From Balneatrix alpica DSM 16621 (lineage in GTDB: Bacteria > Pseudomonadota > Gammaproteobacteria > Pseudomonadales > Balneatricaceae), in assembly GCF_000619885.1 (NCBI RefSeq), contig NZ_KK211039.1, positions 337,589-401,588 of the forward strand: a stretch of DNA of 64,000 nt, written 5' to 3'. Shown here piece after piece: positions 56,716-64,000 of this stretch; position 1 is the stretch's first letter; each line of letters starts with the position of its first letter. The notes under the pieces are model-generated. The model was not told the DNA's origin. It was given only the letters and a program-made list of their open reading frames with translations, and did no database searches. Made by a program: the position numbers and the translations under genes.

Positions 56716-58053
56716 TTATCGCCAGGAAGTGGCAAAAAACTCGAAAAACAAGGTAAAGACAACCGAGGACACAACCAACGTGACCAACATAGCCGGCGTA
56801 CCAATGCGAAACCACACCCAAGGGGTAATCGCCAGACTGGGATCGTTACGCTCTTTGGCCAAGCGTTCGGAGAGCGTCACAATGTACACATTGGCAGTTG
56901 AGCCGATATGAGTGCCATTGCCCCCCATCCCCACCCCAATTGCCAGCGCCCACCACAGCGGCGTGACATTCACCCCCTGCGCCTCAACGCCAAGCAAAAT
57001 AGGGATCATCGCCGCAGTAAAGGGGATGTTATCGATCATGGCCGACAAAATTGCCGCTACCCACATCAATACCAGGGTCGCCATCAACAGGTCTTGCTGA
57101 ATAAAGGGCAGAATAAATTGGCCAATGTATTCCAGAAAACGGCTTTGCTCGACCCCACCCACCATCACAAACAGCGCGACGAAAAACATCAGCAATGGCA
57201 TTTCCACTTCTTCCATCGCATGCTCCAGCTCAACATGACGGGCAATAAACAGCAACAGGGTTAGCCCCGTTGCCGCCACCATCCAAGGCGCCCAGCCAAT
57301 AGCATGATGAAACATAAAGAGCACTACCATCAGTCCCAATACGCACAACGACTGATTCCACAATTTACGATTATGAAATTGGAAGTTTTCCTCAAAACTT
57401 CCCTGAGTCGCCACATGCAAGCTGTGCCGGCAGAGAAAACGCAAAGCAAACAAAATAGCAATCCAGGCCGCCAAAACAATGCCGCCCATATGACTGAAAA
57501 AGGTATTGAAATCAATTCCGGCAGCCGAGCCAATCATCAAATTGGGAGGATCTCCTACCAGGGTGGCTACCCCACCGGTATCCGACAATAACGCAGCGGC
57601 TAACAAATACGGAATAGGACTGACTTTTAAAGCCTGGGCAATCAACACAATCAGCGGCCCAAAAATCACCACCGTAGTGACGTTATCCAACAATAGCGAG
57701 ATCAGGGTCACAGCTGTCCCCAACAGACAGAGCAATAGGAACTGCCGTCCCCCGCTTACCCTAGCTAACCAAGCAGCCAAGGCCTCAAAACCTCCCGTTG
57801 GCAACATAATGGCAACGATTGCCATCATGCAGCCCAATAGAAACACGACATTCCAATCCACAGCCTCTATTGCCTTTTCAGGGCTATAAAAGCCGTAATA
57901 CTGGCCTGCCACCAACATCAGTCCTGCCCCCAGCATGGCGAACTTAGCCCGTTCATAGCCATGCATCTGTTCAGTAAAAATACCAATGAAAGTGAAAGCC
58001 AGAATTAACCCCGACACCAGCATGGCATCGGTCAGCACTAACGGCTCGACCAT
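56716..58053 (-). CDS. ArsB/NhaD-family ion transporter
   Basis: This 445-residue membrane protein of the ion-transporter superfamily has about 11-12 helices. Signature stretches are LLDNVTTVVIFGPLIVLIAQ, LLSDTGGVATLVGDPPNLMI and GVGMGGNGTHIGSTANVYIV, shared with NhaD-type sodium/proton antiporters and the P-protein group. Sodium/proton exchange would suit a marine organism, but arsenite or citrate-like transport is not excluded. The start at 58053 has AGAGGA upstream; a nine-residue extension would run into the terminator of the preceding gene. Confidence 0.88.
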   Translation of the reverse strand: MVEPLVLTDAMLVSGLILAFTFIGIFTEQMHGYERAKFAMLGAGLMLVAGQYYGFYSPEKAIEAVDWNVVFLLGCMMAIVAIMLPTGGFEALAAWLARVSGGRQFLLLCLLGTAVTLISLLLDNVTTVVIFGPLIVLIAQALKVSPIPYLLAAALLSDTGGVATLVGDPPNLMIGSAAGIDFNTFFSHMGGIVLAAWIAILFALRFLCRHSLHVATQGSFEENFQFHNRKLWNQSLCVLGLMVVLFMFHHAIGWAPWMVAATGLTLLLFIARHVELEHAMEEVEMPLLMFFVALFVMVGGVEQSRFLEYIGQFILPFIQQDLLMATLVLMWVAAILSAMIDNIPFTAAMIPILLGVEAQGVNVTPLWWALAIGVGMGGNGTHIGSTANVYIVTLSERLAKERNDPSLAITPWVWFRIGTPAMLVTLVVSSVVFTLFFEFFATSWR

Positions 58054-58078
58054 CTTCGCTTCCTCTATGAATGAATAC

Positions 58079-58118
58079 AAAAATGCCCGCCCCGTCCTCG
58101 ATTAGACGCAGCGGGCAT
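58079..58118 (-). terminator. Terminator after the lipoprotein gene
   Basis: ATGCCCGC pairs with GCGGGCAT, with a further inner CGTC/GACG stem. On the minus strand it is followed by five T residues. It separates the lipoprotein gene (ending 58185) from the NhaD-like gene. Confidence 0.8.
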
Positions 58119-58184
58119 CCTAGAAGATAGCCAACTTTAGCCAGGGTGCTACTTGAGCTGTATCAAGGGTGCAATAACGACAGC

Positions 58185-58814
58185 TTATTGGCAGCTGTAA
58201 TCTTCCGGCATTTCCACCTGAAACGGAGCTTCACGACTCTGTAAAAAATCCATTCGCTGCACCGCTTGGGTCAAGAGAAAGCGATATAGCTTGTCATCGG
58301 CACAACCTGCCTGATCACTCTCAGCCACGCTTTTTAATACAGCCTCCCCACCTTTAGCGGGTAACCATTCCAAACTGACGGACAAGCGCTGCGTCACCAC
58401 CTGTTTGTCCTGATATCCCACAACCTCCCAGCTCATCTGCGGCACCGAGTTACACTGACGTCCATTAGCGGTATCGACGCACTCTGTACGCCAGCCTTCA
58501 TTGACATAACCATATTGCGGCTCGGAGACGGTTTTTTGCCCAGTACTCTTGCCAAGTGACAACAGTACACGATAGTCCGGTTGATAATCTTTAGGTGCCT
58601 GTTCCTTCACATAAGCATGGCTAAAGCCCTTGCCCAGCAATTGCAACGTTAGCGTATCCAAGTACCCTTTGGCCTCAAGAGGCGCCTCCAACACCAGCTT
58701 GGCATTCATCTGCACAGGCTGATAAGGATTCACATAATTCTTATGTTGCCCCTGCATCACAGTGGCACAACCACTTAACCAGATCACGAATGCTACAAGC
58801 CACAGCGAGCGCAT
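58185..58814 (-). CDS. Predicted lipoprotein of unknown function
   Basis: This 209-residue protein has a lipoprotein signal (MRSLWLVAFVIW, lipobox LSGC at residues 14-17), so it should be anchored in the outer or inner membrane. The mature part contains a CVDTANGRQC pair and a further Cys near residue 171 and at the C-terminal YSC. The ribosome site GGGGA is well placed. I do not recognise the family; a DUF4136-like fold is possible but not shown. It has its own terminator downstream and that of the purine permease upstream, so it is a single-gene unit. Confidence 0.8.
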   Translation of the reverse strand: MRSLWLVAFVIWLSGCATVMQGQHKNYVNPYQPVQMNAKLVLEAPLEAKGYLDTLTLQLLGKGFSHAYVKEQAPKDYQPDYRVLLSLGKSTGQKTVSEPQYGYVNEGWRTECVDTANGRQCNSVPQMSWEVVGYQDKQVVTQRLSVSLEWLPAKGGEAVLKSVAESDQAGCADDKLYRFLLTQAVQRMDFLQSREAPFQVEMPEDYSCQ

Positions 58815-58845
58815 TGATCAATCCCCTTTTTACGTCACTGCCAAA

Positions 58846-58871
58846 ATAAAAAAACCGCCCGGTAAGGGCGG
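58846..58871 (-). terminator. Terminator after the purine permease gene
   Basis: CCGCCC pairs with GGGCGG (58855-58871). On the minus strand it is followed by at least seven T residues, and on the plus strand by CTTTTT. It ends the permease transcript before the lipoprotein gene. Confidence 0.8.
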
Positions 58872-58891
58872 CTTTTTCCGGTCAGCAGAGC

Positions 58892-60184
58892 TTACCCCAA
58901 ATAGATAAACTTGACGACAAACAGCACTGCTAGAATCAGCGCCCCTGCCCCTGCTTCACGGTAGCGTCCAGAAGCCACTTTAATGGCTCCATAACTAATA
59001 AAGCCCAACGCAATACCGTGAGCAATGGAGAAGGTCAAAGGCATACTGATTGCAGTAATCAGTACCGGAGCCGCCTCGGTAATATCATCCCACTCCACCT
59101 TCGCCAAGGCACCTGCCATCAGTACGGCCACATATAGCAATGCCCCCGCTGTAGCATAAACCGGGATAGACGAAGCCAAGGGCGAAAAGAACAGCGCCAA
59201 TAAAAACAGGCCTCCCACGACTACAGCCGTTAGGCCAGTGCGACCACCCGCACTCACCCCAGCAGCACTTTCAATGTAACTGGTGGTGGTGGAAGTTCCC
59301 ATCATGGCTCCCGCCATAGTAGCGGTAGAGTCGGCAATCAAAGCACGTCCCATACGCGGCAGTTTGCCCTGCTCATCCAACAAACCAGCACGCTGCGATA
59401 CCCCAACCAAAGTGCCGGCGGTATCAAACAAATCCACGAACAAGAACGCAAAAATAATGCTCAGCATGCCAATATTCAGCGCACCTGCAATATCCATCTG
59501 CATAAAGGTAGGAGCGACACTGGGAGGCATCGACATCACCCCCGCCAACTGCGCCTCATCCAACATAATGCCAATGGCAGTCACGACCAGAATGCCAATC
59601 ATTACCGAGCCAGGAACGCGGTAGTGCGACAGCGCCACAATGAGAACAAAGCCCAATGCCGTCAGCAGTACCGAGGGGGAGCTCACATCGCCCAAGCCAA
59701 CCAGCGTGGCAGGATTATCCACCACAATACCTGCGCTTTTCAGGGCAATAATAGCCAGGAACAAGCCAATACCGGCCGCCACCCCCATCCGCAACGGTTG
59801 AGGAATGGCATTGATGATCCACTCACGCACCCGGAACAGGCTCAGCAACAAGAAAGTTACACCAGAGAGAAACACCGCTCCCAGCGCTACCTGCCAGGAA
59901 TACCCCATTTCACCGACCACGGCGAAAGTAAAGAAGGCATTCAGCCCCATGCCGGGAGCCAACGCGATAGGATAGTTAGCGATAAAGCCCATAATGAAGC
60001 AACCGATTGCGGCCGCCACACAGGTAGCAACAAATACGGCCCCCTGATCCATTCCAGAAATCGCCAGAATAGAAGGGTTAACAAAGATGATATAGGCCAT
60101 CGTCAAGAACGTGGTGATCCCTGCCACCACTTCTGTTCTCACGGTAGTCCCGTGTTCCTTTAGCTTAAACAATGATTCCAGCAT
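58892..60184 (-). CDS. NCS2-family purine permease (AzgA/GhxP-like)
   Basis: This 430-residue membrane protein with about 12-14 helices is an AzgA-type adenine/guanine/hypoxanthine permease: FLTMAYIIFVNPSIL, ALAPGMGLNAFFTF, AFLFVDLFDTAGTLVGVS and GTSTTTSYIESAAGV are diagnostic. It takes up purine bases with protons. A 10-bp inverted repeat (60322-60348) in the upstream gap may be its operator; a terminator follows the gene. Confidence 0.93.
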   Translation of the reverse strand: MLESLFKLKEHGTTVRTEVVAGITTFLTMAYIIFVNPSILAISGMDQGAVFVATCVAAAIGCFIMGFIANYPIALAPGMGLNAFFTFAVVGEMGYSWQVALGAVFLSGVTFLLLSLFRVREWIINAIPQPLRMGVAAGIGLFLAIIALKSAGIVVDNPATLVGLGDVSSPSVLLTALGFVLIVALSHYRVPGSVMIGILVVTAIGIMLDEAQLAGVMSMPPSVAPTFMQMDIAGALNIGMLSIIFAFLFVDLFDTAGTLVGVSQRAGLLDEQGKLPRMGRALIADSTATMAGAMMGTSTTTSYIESAAGVSAGGRTGLTAVVVGGLFLLALFFSPLASSIPVYATAGALLYVAVLMAGALAKVEWDDITEAAPVLITAISMPLTFSIAHGIALGFISYGAIKVASGRYREAGAGALILAVLFVVKFIYLG

Positions 60185-60321
60185 CTTGGCTCAACCTTGG
60201 CTATTAGGTGTCTTTTCGCTTGTTATTGGCTGCCAGCTTCAATTCGCAGCTTGCTAGCCAGTTAGACTAGGCAAGCAACCACAAGACACAGCGATAAAGG
60301 CCCTAGTATTAATTATTAATC

Positions 60322-60348
60322 AAACCAATTAGTTAAATTAATTGGTTT
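60322..60348. promoter_or_regulatory. Inverted repeat upstream of the purine permease gene
   Basis: AAACCAATTA and TAATTGGTTT form a perfect 10-bp repeat around a seven-base AT-rich centre, 138 bases upstream of the permease start. There is no T-run, so an operator is more likely than a terminator. It does not match the PurR consensus. Confidence 0.55.
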
Positions 60349-60404
60349 AAAACGTCCGGATCATAACGGGATTCCCGGTCAGTTAAAAGCCTTCTGCCAG
60401 GCAG

Positions 60405-60429
60405 AAAAAAGCCCGGAGAACCCGGGCTT
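60405..60429 (-). terminator. Terminator after cysS
   Basis: AAGCCCGG pairs with CCGGGCTT around loop AGAAC, and on the minus strand a T-run of six follows. A second short perfect palindrome (TTCTGCC-A-GGCAGAA, 60392-60406) lies directly downstream. Confidence 0.8.
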
Positions 60430-60479
60430 AGAGTGTAGACGTTTTTTCTTGGCTAGAGGCCAATTAACCTATGCAAGGC

Positions 60480-61877
60480 CTAGAGGCTATCGCGCGTCCA
60501 GGTGGTGCCATCGCGGCTATCATTGAGGATAATCCCCTGTGCCTTCAGCTCATCACGAATCTGATCAGCCCGTGCAAAGTCACGATCACGTTTGGCCTGG
60601 GCACGGGCTTCAATCAAGGCTTCAATGGCATTAGCATCCAAACCTGGCGCAAGTTCACCGCCCTGCAGGAAGGCTTCCGCATCTTGCTGCAGAATGCCCA
60701 TAATGCCACCGAGGCGCACCAATAATGCGGCCAAGGGTGCAGCGGCTTCTGCATCCTCTTTCTTCAAGCGATTGATTTCGCGGACCAAATCAAACATGAC
60801 CGCCAAAGCTTCACGGGTATTGAAGTCATCATCCATCACCTGCTGGAAGCGCTGCTCATAATCCAGCGTCAAACCCGCATCATCATCCGGGGCATAGTCC
60901 AGCCCCCGCAAGGCATTGTAGAAACGCTCCAGTGCCTGCTGCGCTTCACGCAGGGAGTCTTCGCTGTAGTCAATCTGGCTACGGTAATGGGTAGAGATCA
61001 GCAGGTAACGCACCACCTCCGGGTTGTACTTCTCCAATACTTCACGAATGGTGAAGAAGTTACCCAAGGATTTGGACATCTTCTCGTTATCTACCCGCAC
61101 CGCACCAGCATGCATCCAGTAGTTGACGAACTTTTTACCGTTAGCCGCTTCAGACTGGGCAATCTCGTTTTCATGGTGGGGGAAGGGCAAATCCGGTCCA
61201 CCACCATGGATATCAAAGGTTTCACCCAAGCAGCACTTGGACATAGCCGAGCACTCGATATGCCAGCCAGGGCGCCCCTTGCCCCAGGGAGAATCCCAGC
61301 TGACTTCCCCCTCTTTAGCGTGCTTCCACAGCACGAAATCAAGTGGGCTTTCTTTGTCTTCCGCCACTTCTACCCGTGCACCGGCACGCAGATCCTCCAG
61401 ATTACGGTTGGTCAGTTTGCCATAATCGGCAAAGCGCTCTACCCGGTAATACACATCACCGGAGGTGCCCTGGTAGGCATAGCCCTTGTCAATCAAAGTG
61501 GCGACCATTTCAATAATCTGCTCGATGTGCGCCATGGCACGGGGTTCAAGATCGGGGCGCAACACCCCCAGCTTGTCTTCATCCTCATGCATGGCGGCAA
61601 TCATACGCTCGGTGAGAGAGTCGACGGACTCCTGATTCTCGGCCGCACGCTTAATGATTTTGTCATCCACATCGGTGATGTTACGCACGTAGGTGACGTC
61701 ATAACCGCGGTAGCGCAAGTAACGGGTGATCACATCAAAAGAGACCATCACCCGGGCATGACCGATATGACAGAAGTCGTAGACGGTAATACCGCACACG
61801 TACATCTTGATCTTACCGGGTTCCAGGGGTTTGAACGTCTCTTTACCCTTACTCAGGGTGTTGTATATCTGCAGCAC
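60480..61877 (-). CDS. cysS: Cysteinyl-tRNA synthetase
   Basis: This 465-residue class I enzyme charges tRNA-Cys. Zinc ligand Cys28 in [13 protein letters not shown] motif [17 protein letters not shown] and [11 protein letters not shown] with the remaining zinc ligands, and EKMSKSLGN are all present. The start is a GTG with GGAGG upstream. It follows glnS on the same strand, the two being separated by a small hairpin. Confidence 0.97.
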   Translation of the reverse strand: MLQIYNTLSKGKETFKPLEPGKIKMYVCGITVYDFCHIGHARVMVSFDVITRYLRYRGYDVTYVRNITDVDDKIIKRAAENQESVDSLTERMIAAMHEDEDKLGVLRPDLEPRAMAHIEQIIEMVATLIDKGYAYQGTSGDVYYRVERFADYGKLTNRNLEDLRAGARVEVAEDKESPLDFVLWKHAKEGEVSWDSPWGKGRPGWHIECSAMSKCCLGETFDIHGGGPDLPFPHHENEIAQSEAANGKKFVNYWMHAGAVRVDNEKMSKSLGNFFTIREVLEKYNPEVVRYLLISTHYRSQIDYSEDSLREAQQALERFYNALRGLDYAPDDDAGLTLDYEQRFQQVMDDDFNTREALAVMFDLVREINRLKKEDAEAAAPLAALLVRLGGIMGILQQDAEAFLQGGELAPGLDANAIEALIEARAQAKRDRDFARADQIRDELKAQGIILNDSRDGTTWTRDSL

Positions 61878-61903
61878 CTAGGCCTCCAACATCAGAAAGC
61901 AAG

Positions 61904-61921
61904 GCCGCCCTGACGGGCGGC
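61904..61921. terminator. Weak hairpin between glnS and cysS
   Basis: GCCGCCC pairs with GGGCGGC around TGAC. The downstream T-run on the minus strand is poor (CTTGCTTTC), so it is at best a partial terminator between the two synthetase genes. Confidence 0.45.
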
Positions 61922-61947
61922 ATTGGGCATCCGTTATTTGCTTGCGC

Positions 61948-63624
61948 TTATTTACCCTGCTGTTTCGCCCAGGAATCCCGTAGGCCAACAGTACGGTTAA
62001 AGACTAAACGATCCGGGCGAGAGTCGCGACGATCCACCACAAAATAGCCCTGACGCTCAAACTGGAAACGCGTTTCAGGAGAAGCGTCCGCCAGACTGAG
62101 CTCTGCACGGGCATCGCTCATAACCACCAGCGATTCAGGGTTAATGCAATCGAGGAAACTCTTATCCTTGTCCCCTTCCGGGTCCGCTTCGGTGAAGAGG
62201 CGATCATACAGACGCACTTCAGCAGGCACGCTATGGCTAGCCGATACCCAGTGCACCACACCATTCACCTTATATTCGGTATTGACCCCAGCGGAAGCAG
62301 GATCATAGCTGCAGCGCAATTCCACCACCTGGCCACTGGCATCCTTGATCACTTCTTCGCACTTGATCACATAGGTGCCGCGCAAACGCACGTGCTGCCC
62401 TGGCGCCAAACGCTTCCACTTTTTCGGTGGCTCTTCGGCAAAGTCTTCCTGCTCGATATACAACTCACGAGTCAGGGGAGCTACACGGCTGCCGAAGCTA
62501 TCATCCTTAGGATGATTAGGCAGGGTAATCTGTTCTACCTGCCCTTCCGGGAAGTTAGTCAGGGTCACCTTAAGCGGCTGCAAAACACACATGGCCCGAG
62601 CGGCATGGGCATCCAGGTCTTCACGGATGCAGAACTCCAGCGTGCTCACATCTACCACGGACTCACTACGGGTGACACCGATCATGTCACAGAAGTTACG
62701 CAGTGACACTGGGGTATAACCACGACGGCGCAAACCAGAAATAGTCGGCATCCGTGGGTCATCCCAGCCATTCACATGCCCCTCATCCACCAGCTGCTTC
62801 AGCTTGCGCTTTGAGGTCACGGTGTAATTCAGATTTAGCCGGGCAAACTCATACTGGCGGGGTTTGCAGGCAACACTGAGGTTATCCAGAAACCACTCAT
62901 ACAGTGGCCGATGATCTTCAAACTCCAGGGTGCAGATAGAGTGGGTAATCCCCTCAATTGCATCAGACTGACCATGGGTAAAATCATAGTTGGGATAGAT
63001 ACACCATTTATTGCCAGTCTGGTGATGGTGCACATGGCGCACCCGGTAAATAATCGGATCACGCAGGTTAATGTTGGGGGAGGCCATATCAATCTTGGCC
63101 CGCAGCACCGCTTCCCCTTCTTTAAACTCACCTGCACGCATCTGTTCAAACAACGCCAGGTTTTCTTCCACGCTACGATCACGGTAGGGGCTGTGCTTAC
63201 CAGGCTCGGTTAGGGAGCCACGGTACTCACGCATTTGCTCAGGTGTCAGCTGGCACACATAAGCCTTGCCATTGCGAATCAACTCCAGTGCCCACTGATA
63301 CAACTGGTCAAAGTAGTCGGAGGCATAATGCACTTTGCCGGCCCAACGGAAGCCCAGCCAACGGATATCTTCCTGGATAGAGTCGATGTACTCCTGACTC
63401 TCTTTCTCCGGGTTGGTATCGTCAAAACGAAGATTACACTCACCCTTGTAACGCTCGGCCAGGCCAAAGTTCAGGCAGATAGACTTGGCATGACCGATGT
63501 GCAGGTAGCCATTCGGCTCCGGCGGGAAACGGGTCACGATTTTACTGTGCTTGCCAGCACTCAGATCCGCTTCAATGATCTGAGTAATAAAGTTGCTTGG
63601 CGCGGTTTTGTCGTTGCTGCTCAT
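61948..63624 (-). CDS. glnS: Glutaminyl-tRNA synthetase
   Basis: This 558-residue class I enzyme charges tRNA-Gln. It shows [16 protein letters not shown] (HIGH motif), [10 protein letters not shown] and the KMSKS variant [11 protein letters not shown], with the two beta-barrel anticodon domains towards the C-terminus. The start at 63624 ([10 protein letters not shown]) gives the normal length; a 52-residue extension to 63780 is open but has no family counterpart. The ribosome site is weak. Confidence 0.97.
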   Translation of the reverse strand: MSSNDKTAPSNFITQIIEADLSAGKHSKIVTRFPPEPNGYLHIGHAKSICLNFGLAERYKGECNLRFDDTNPEKESQEYIDSIQEDIRWLGFRWAGKVHYASDYFDQLYQWALELIRNGKAYVCQLTPEQMREYRGSLTEPGKHSPYRDRSVEENLALFEQMRAGEFKEGEAVLRAKIDMASPNINLRDPIIYRVRHVHHHQTGNKWCIYPNYDFTHGQSDAIEGITHSICTLEFEDHRPLYEWFLDNLSVACKPRQYEFARLNLNYTVTSKRKLKQLVDEGHVNGWDDPRMPTISGLRRRGYTPVSLRNFCDMIGVTRSESVVDVSTLEFCIREDLDAHAARAMCVLQPLKVTLTNFPEGQVEQITLPNHPKDDSFGSRVAPLTRELYIEQEDFAEEPPKKWKRLAPGQHVRLRGTYVIKCEEVIKDASGQVVELRCSYDPASAGVNTEYKVNGVVHWVSASHSVPAEVRLYDRLFTEADPEGDKDKSFLDCINPESLVVMSDARAELSLADASPETRFQFERQGYFVVDRRDSRPDRLVFNRTVGLRDSWAKQQGK

Positions 63625-63773
63625 GGCACCCAATTTTTCGTCAGAAAAAATAAAGCCGTAGTTTAAGGGCTCGCAGAAAGCAGCACAACCAAAGCCTAAA
63701 CCCTCTGACCCGCTGCAATCCTTCCCCTTTCTCGCCGTCATCTCCCCCCTGCTGGAGGCCTGACCTTCGCCAT

Positions 63774-63830
63774 TCAGCACCTTGCACAGTCAAAATGTAA
63801 ATACGCTTCCAAAAGCAAATGACAATTCAT
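63774..63830 (-). CDS. Possible 18-residue Cys/His-containing leader peptide
   Basis: A short frame ([18 protein letters not shown]) has AAGG eight bases upstream of its ATG and stops 150 bases before the glnS start. It holds three cysteines and two histidines. It is short enough to occur by chance and overlaps a candidate Fur box, so it is reported only as a possibility. The rest of 63625-64000 shows no other gene. Confidence 0.2.
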   Translation of the reverse strand: MNCHLLLEAYLHFDCARC

Positions 63831-63836
63831 ATCATT
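63818..63836. promoter_or_regulatory. Candidate Fur box
   Basis: AATGACAATTCATATCATT resembles the 7-1-7 iron-regulator site TGATAAT-n-ATTATCA, agreeing at about 11 of 14 positions. It could serve a gene beyond the right edge or the leftward transcript into glnS. No iron gene is visible in the window. Confidence 0.35.
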
Positions 63837-64000
63837 CGCCTTCTTAATTATTTCAACATATTGCAGTATTGAGATAACTAACTTGAAAACCTTAGTCGTA
63901 CCCGCGTCTCTGTACGCAACGGCCAGTCCCCAGTGTTTCCTTCCTCTTAGGCACGGAATAACCCTTCGGCACCTGACCTCCTTATTACTCAGTCAGCATT

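Noticed and set aside
56716-58053. Arsenite efflux protein ArsB
   Set aside because: Only the superfamily motif is shared; no arsC or arsR is nearby, so a general ArsB/NhaD call is safer.
59624-60163. A 179-codon plus-strand frame opposite the purine permease
   Set aside because: Shadow of a well-supported membrane protein gene; no ribosome site or domain.
60987-61913. A long (308-codon) plus-strand frame opposite cysS
   Set aside because: It is antisense to a gene with complete cysS motifs; the product has no recognisable domain.
63625-63780. A 52-residue N-terminal extension of glnS
   Set aside because: GlnS proteins are normally about 550-560 residues; the extension is low in similarity and includes no conserved motif.

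Overview
The window looks like chromosome from a marine or aquatic gammaproteobacterium of the Oceanospirillales/Pseudomonadales type. The main evidence is the housekeeping gene order, which runs on the minus strand as hutC-like, HAD phosphatase, sppA, then (after the opposite-strand maf) yceD, rpmF, plsX, fabD, fabG, acpP, fabF, pabC, mltG, tmk, holB, pilZ, tatD, as in pseudomonads and relatives. NfuA, CysB, short-form SppA and a polyhydroxyalkanoate phasin agree with this. No rRNA, tRNA, CRISPR array, insertion sequence or prophage was seen.

Region 1 (1-12782) is an accessory catabolic island. Two divergent operons face away from a 652-base control region (6815-7466). The left operon (minus) encodes a sugar-type ABC importer (binding protein and two permeases), a tandem SnoaL/NTF2-like protein, an HpcH/HpaI aldolase and a single-domain SnoaL-like protein, and it ends at a clear terminator. 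The right operon (plus) encodes a HisD/HpsN-family dehydrogenase, a tandem SnoaL-like protein, an SDR, a third tandem SnoaL-like protein and a bicupin, and it also ends at a clear terminator. A MalK-type ATPase cut by the left edge runs toward the left operon. The four SnoaL-like proteins carry seven related domains. I know of no described pathway with this composition, and it is the best candidate for an undescribed system here. The logic suggests import, alcohol oxidation, steps on SnoaL folds and retro-aldol cleavage, but the substrate cannot be read from the sequence.

Region 2 (12822-22456) is rich in signalling genes: a REC-HDOD protein, a protein with an N-terminal HTH and C-terminal receiver, a REC protein with a degenerate HD-GYP domain, a GAF histidine kinase, a NarL-type regulator and a single-domain receiver, together with an M16C peptidase and an SDR. 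Region 3 (22625-28973) holds a phasin with two palindromes around its promoter, a UbiH-family hydroxylase, a lone CheW, PhoH, a KfrA-like protein with a palindrome at its start, DUF1285, TatD and PilZ.

Region 4 (28986-40029) is the conserved DNA replication, fatty-acid and cell-wall block. Region 5 (40061-47465) holds an orphan HutC-like regulator with an alpha/beta hydrolase, then pabB, cysB, dsbD and a DAHP synthase. The stretch 47466-48018 has no gene but contains strong RNA structures and a minus-strand terminator, so a small RNA or a long nfuA 3' UTR is likely. Region 6 (48019-64000) holds nfuA, a MATE transporter, a KefB-like antiporter, gor, an acyl-CoA synthetase, xthA, a DHH phosphoesterase, an ArsB/NhaD transporter, an unrecognised lipoprotein, a purine permease, cysS and glnS. 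All calls were made by reading the sequence. No database search was run.
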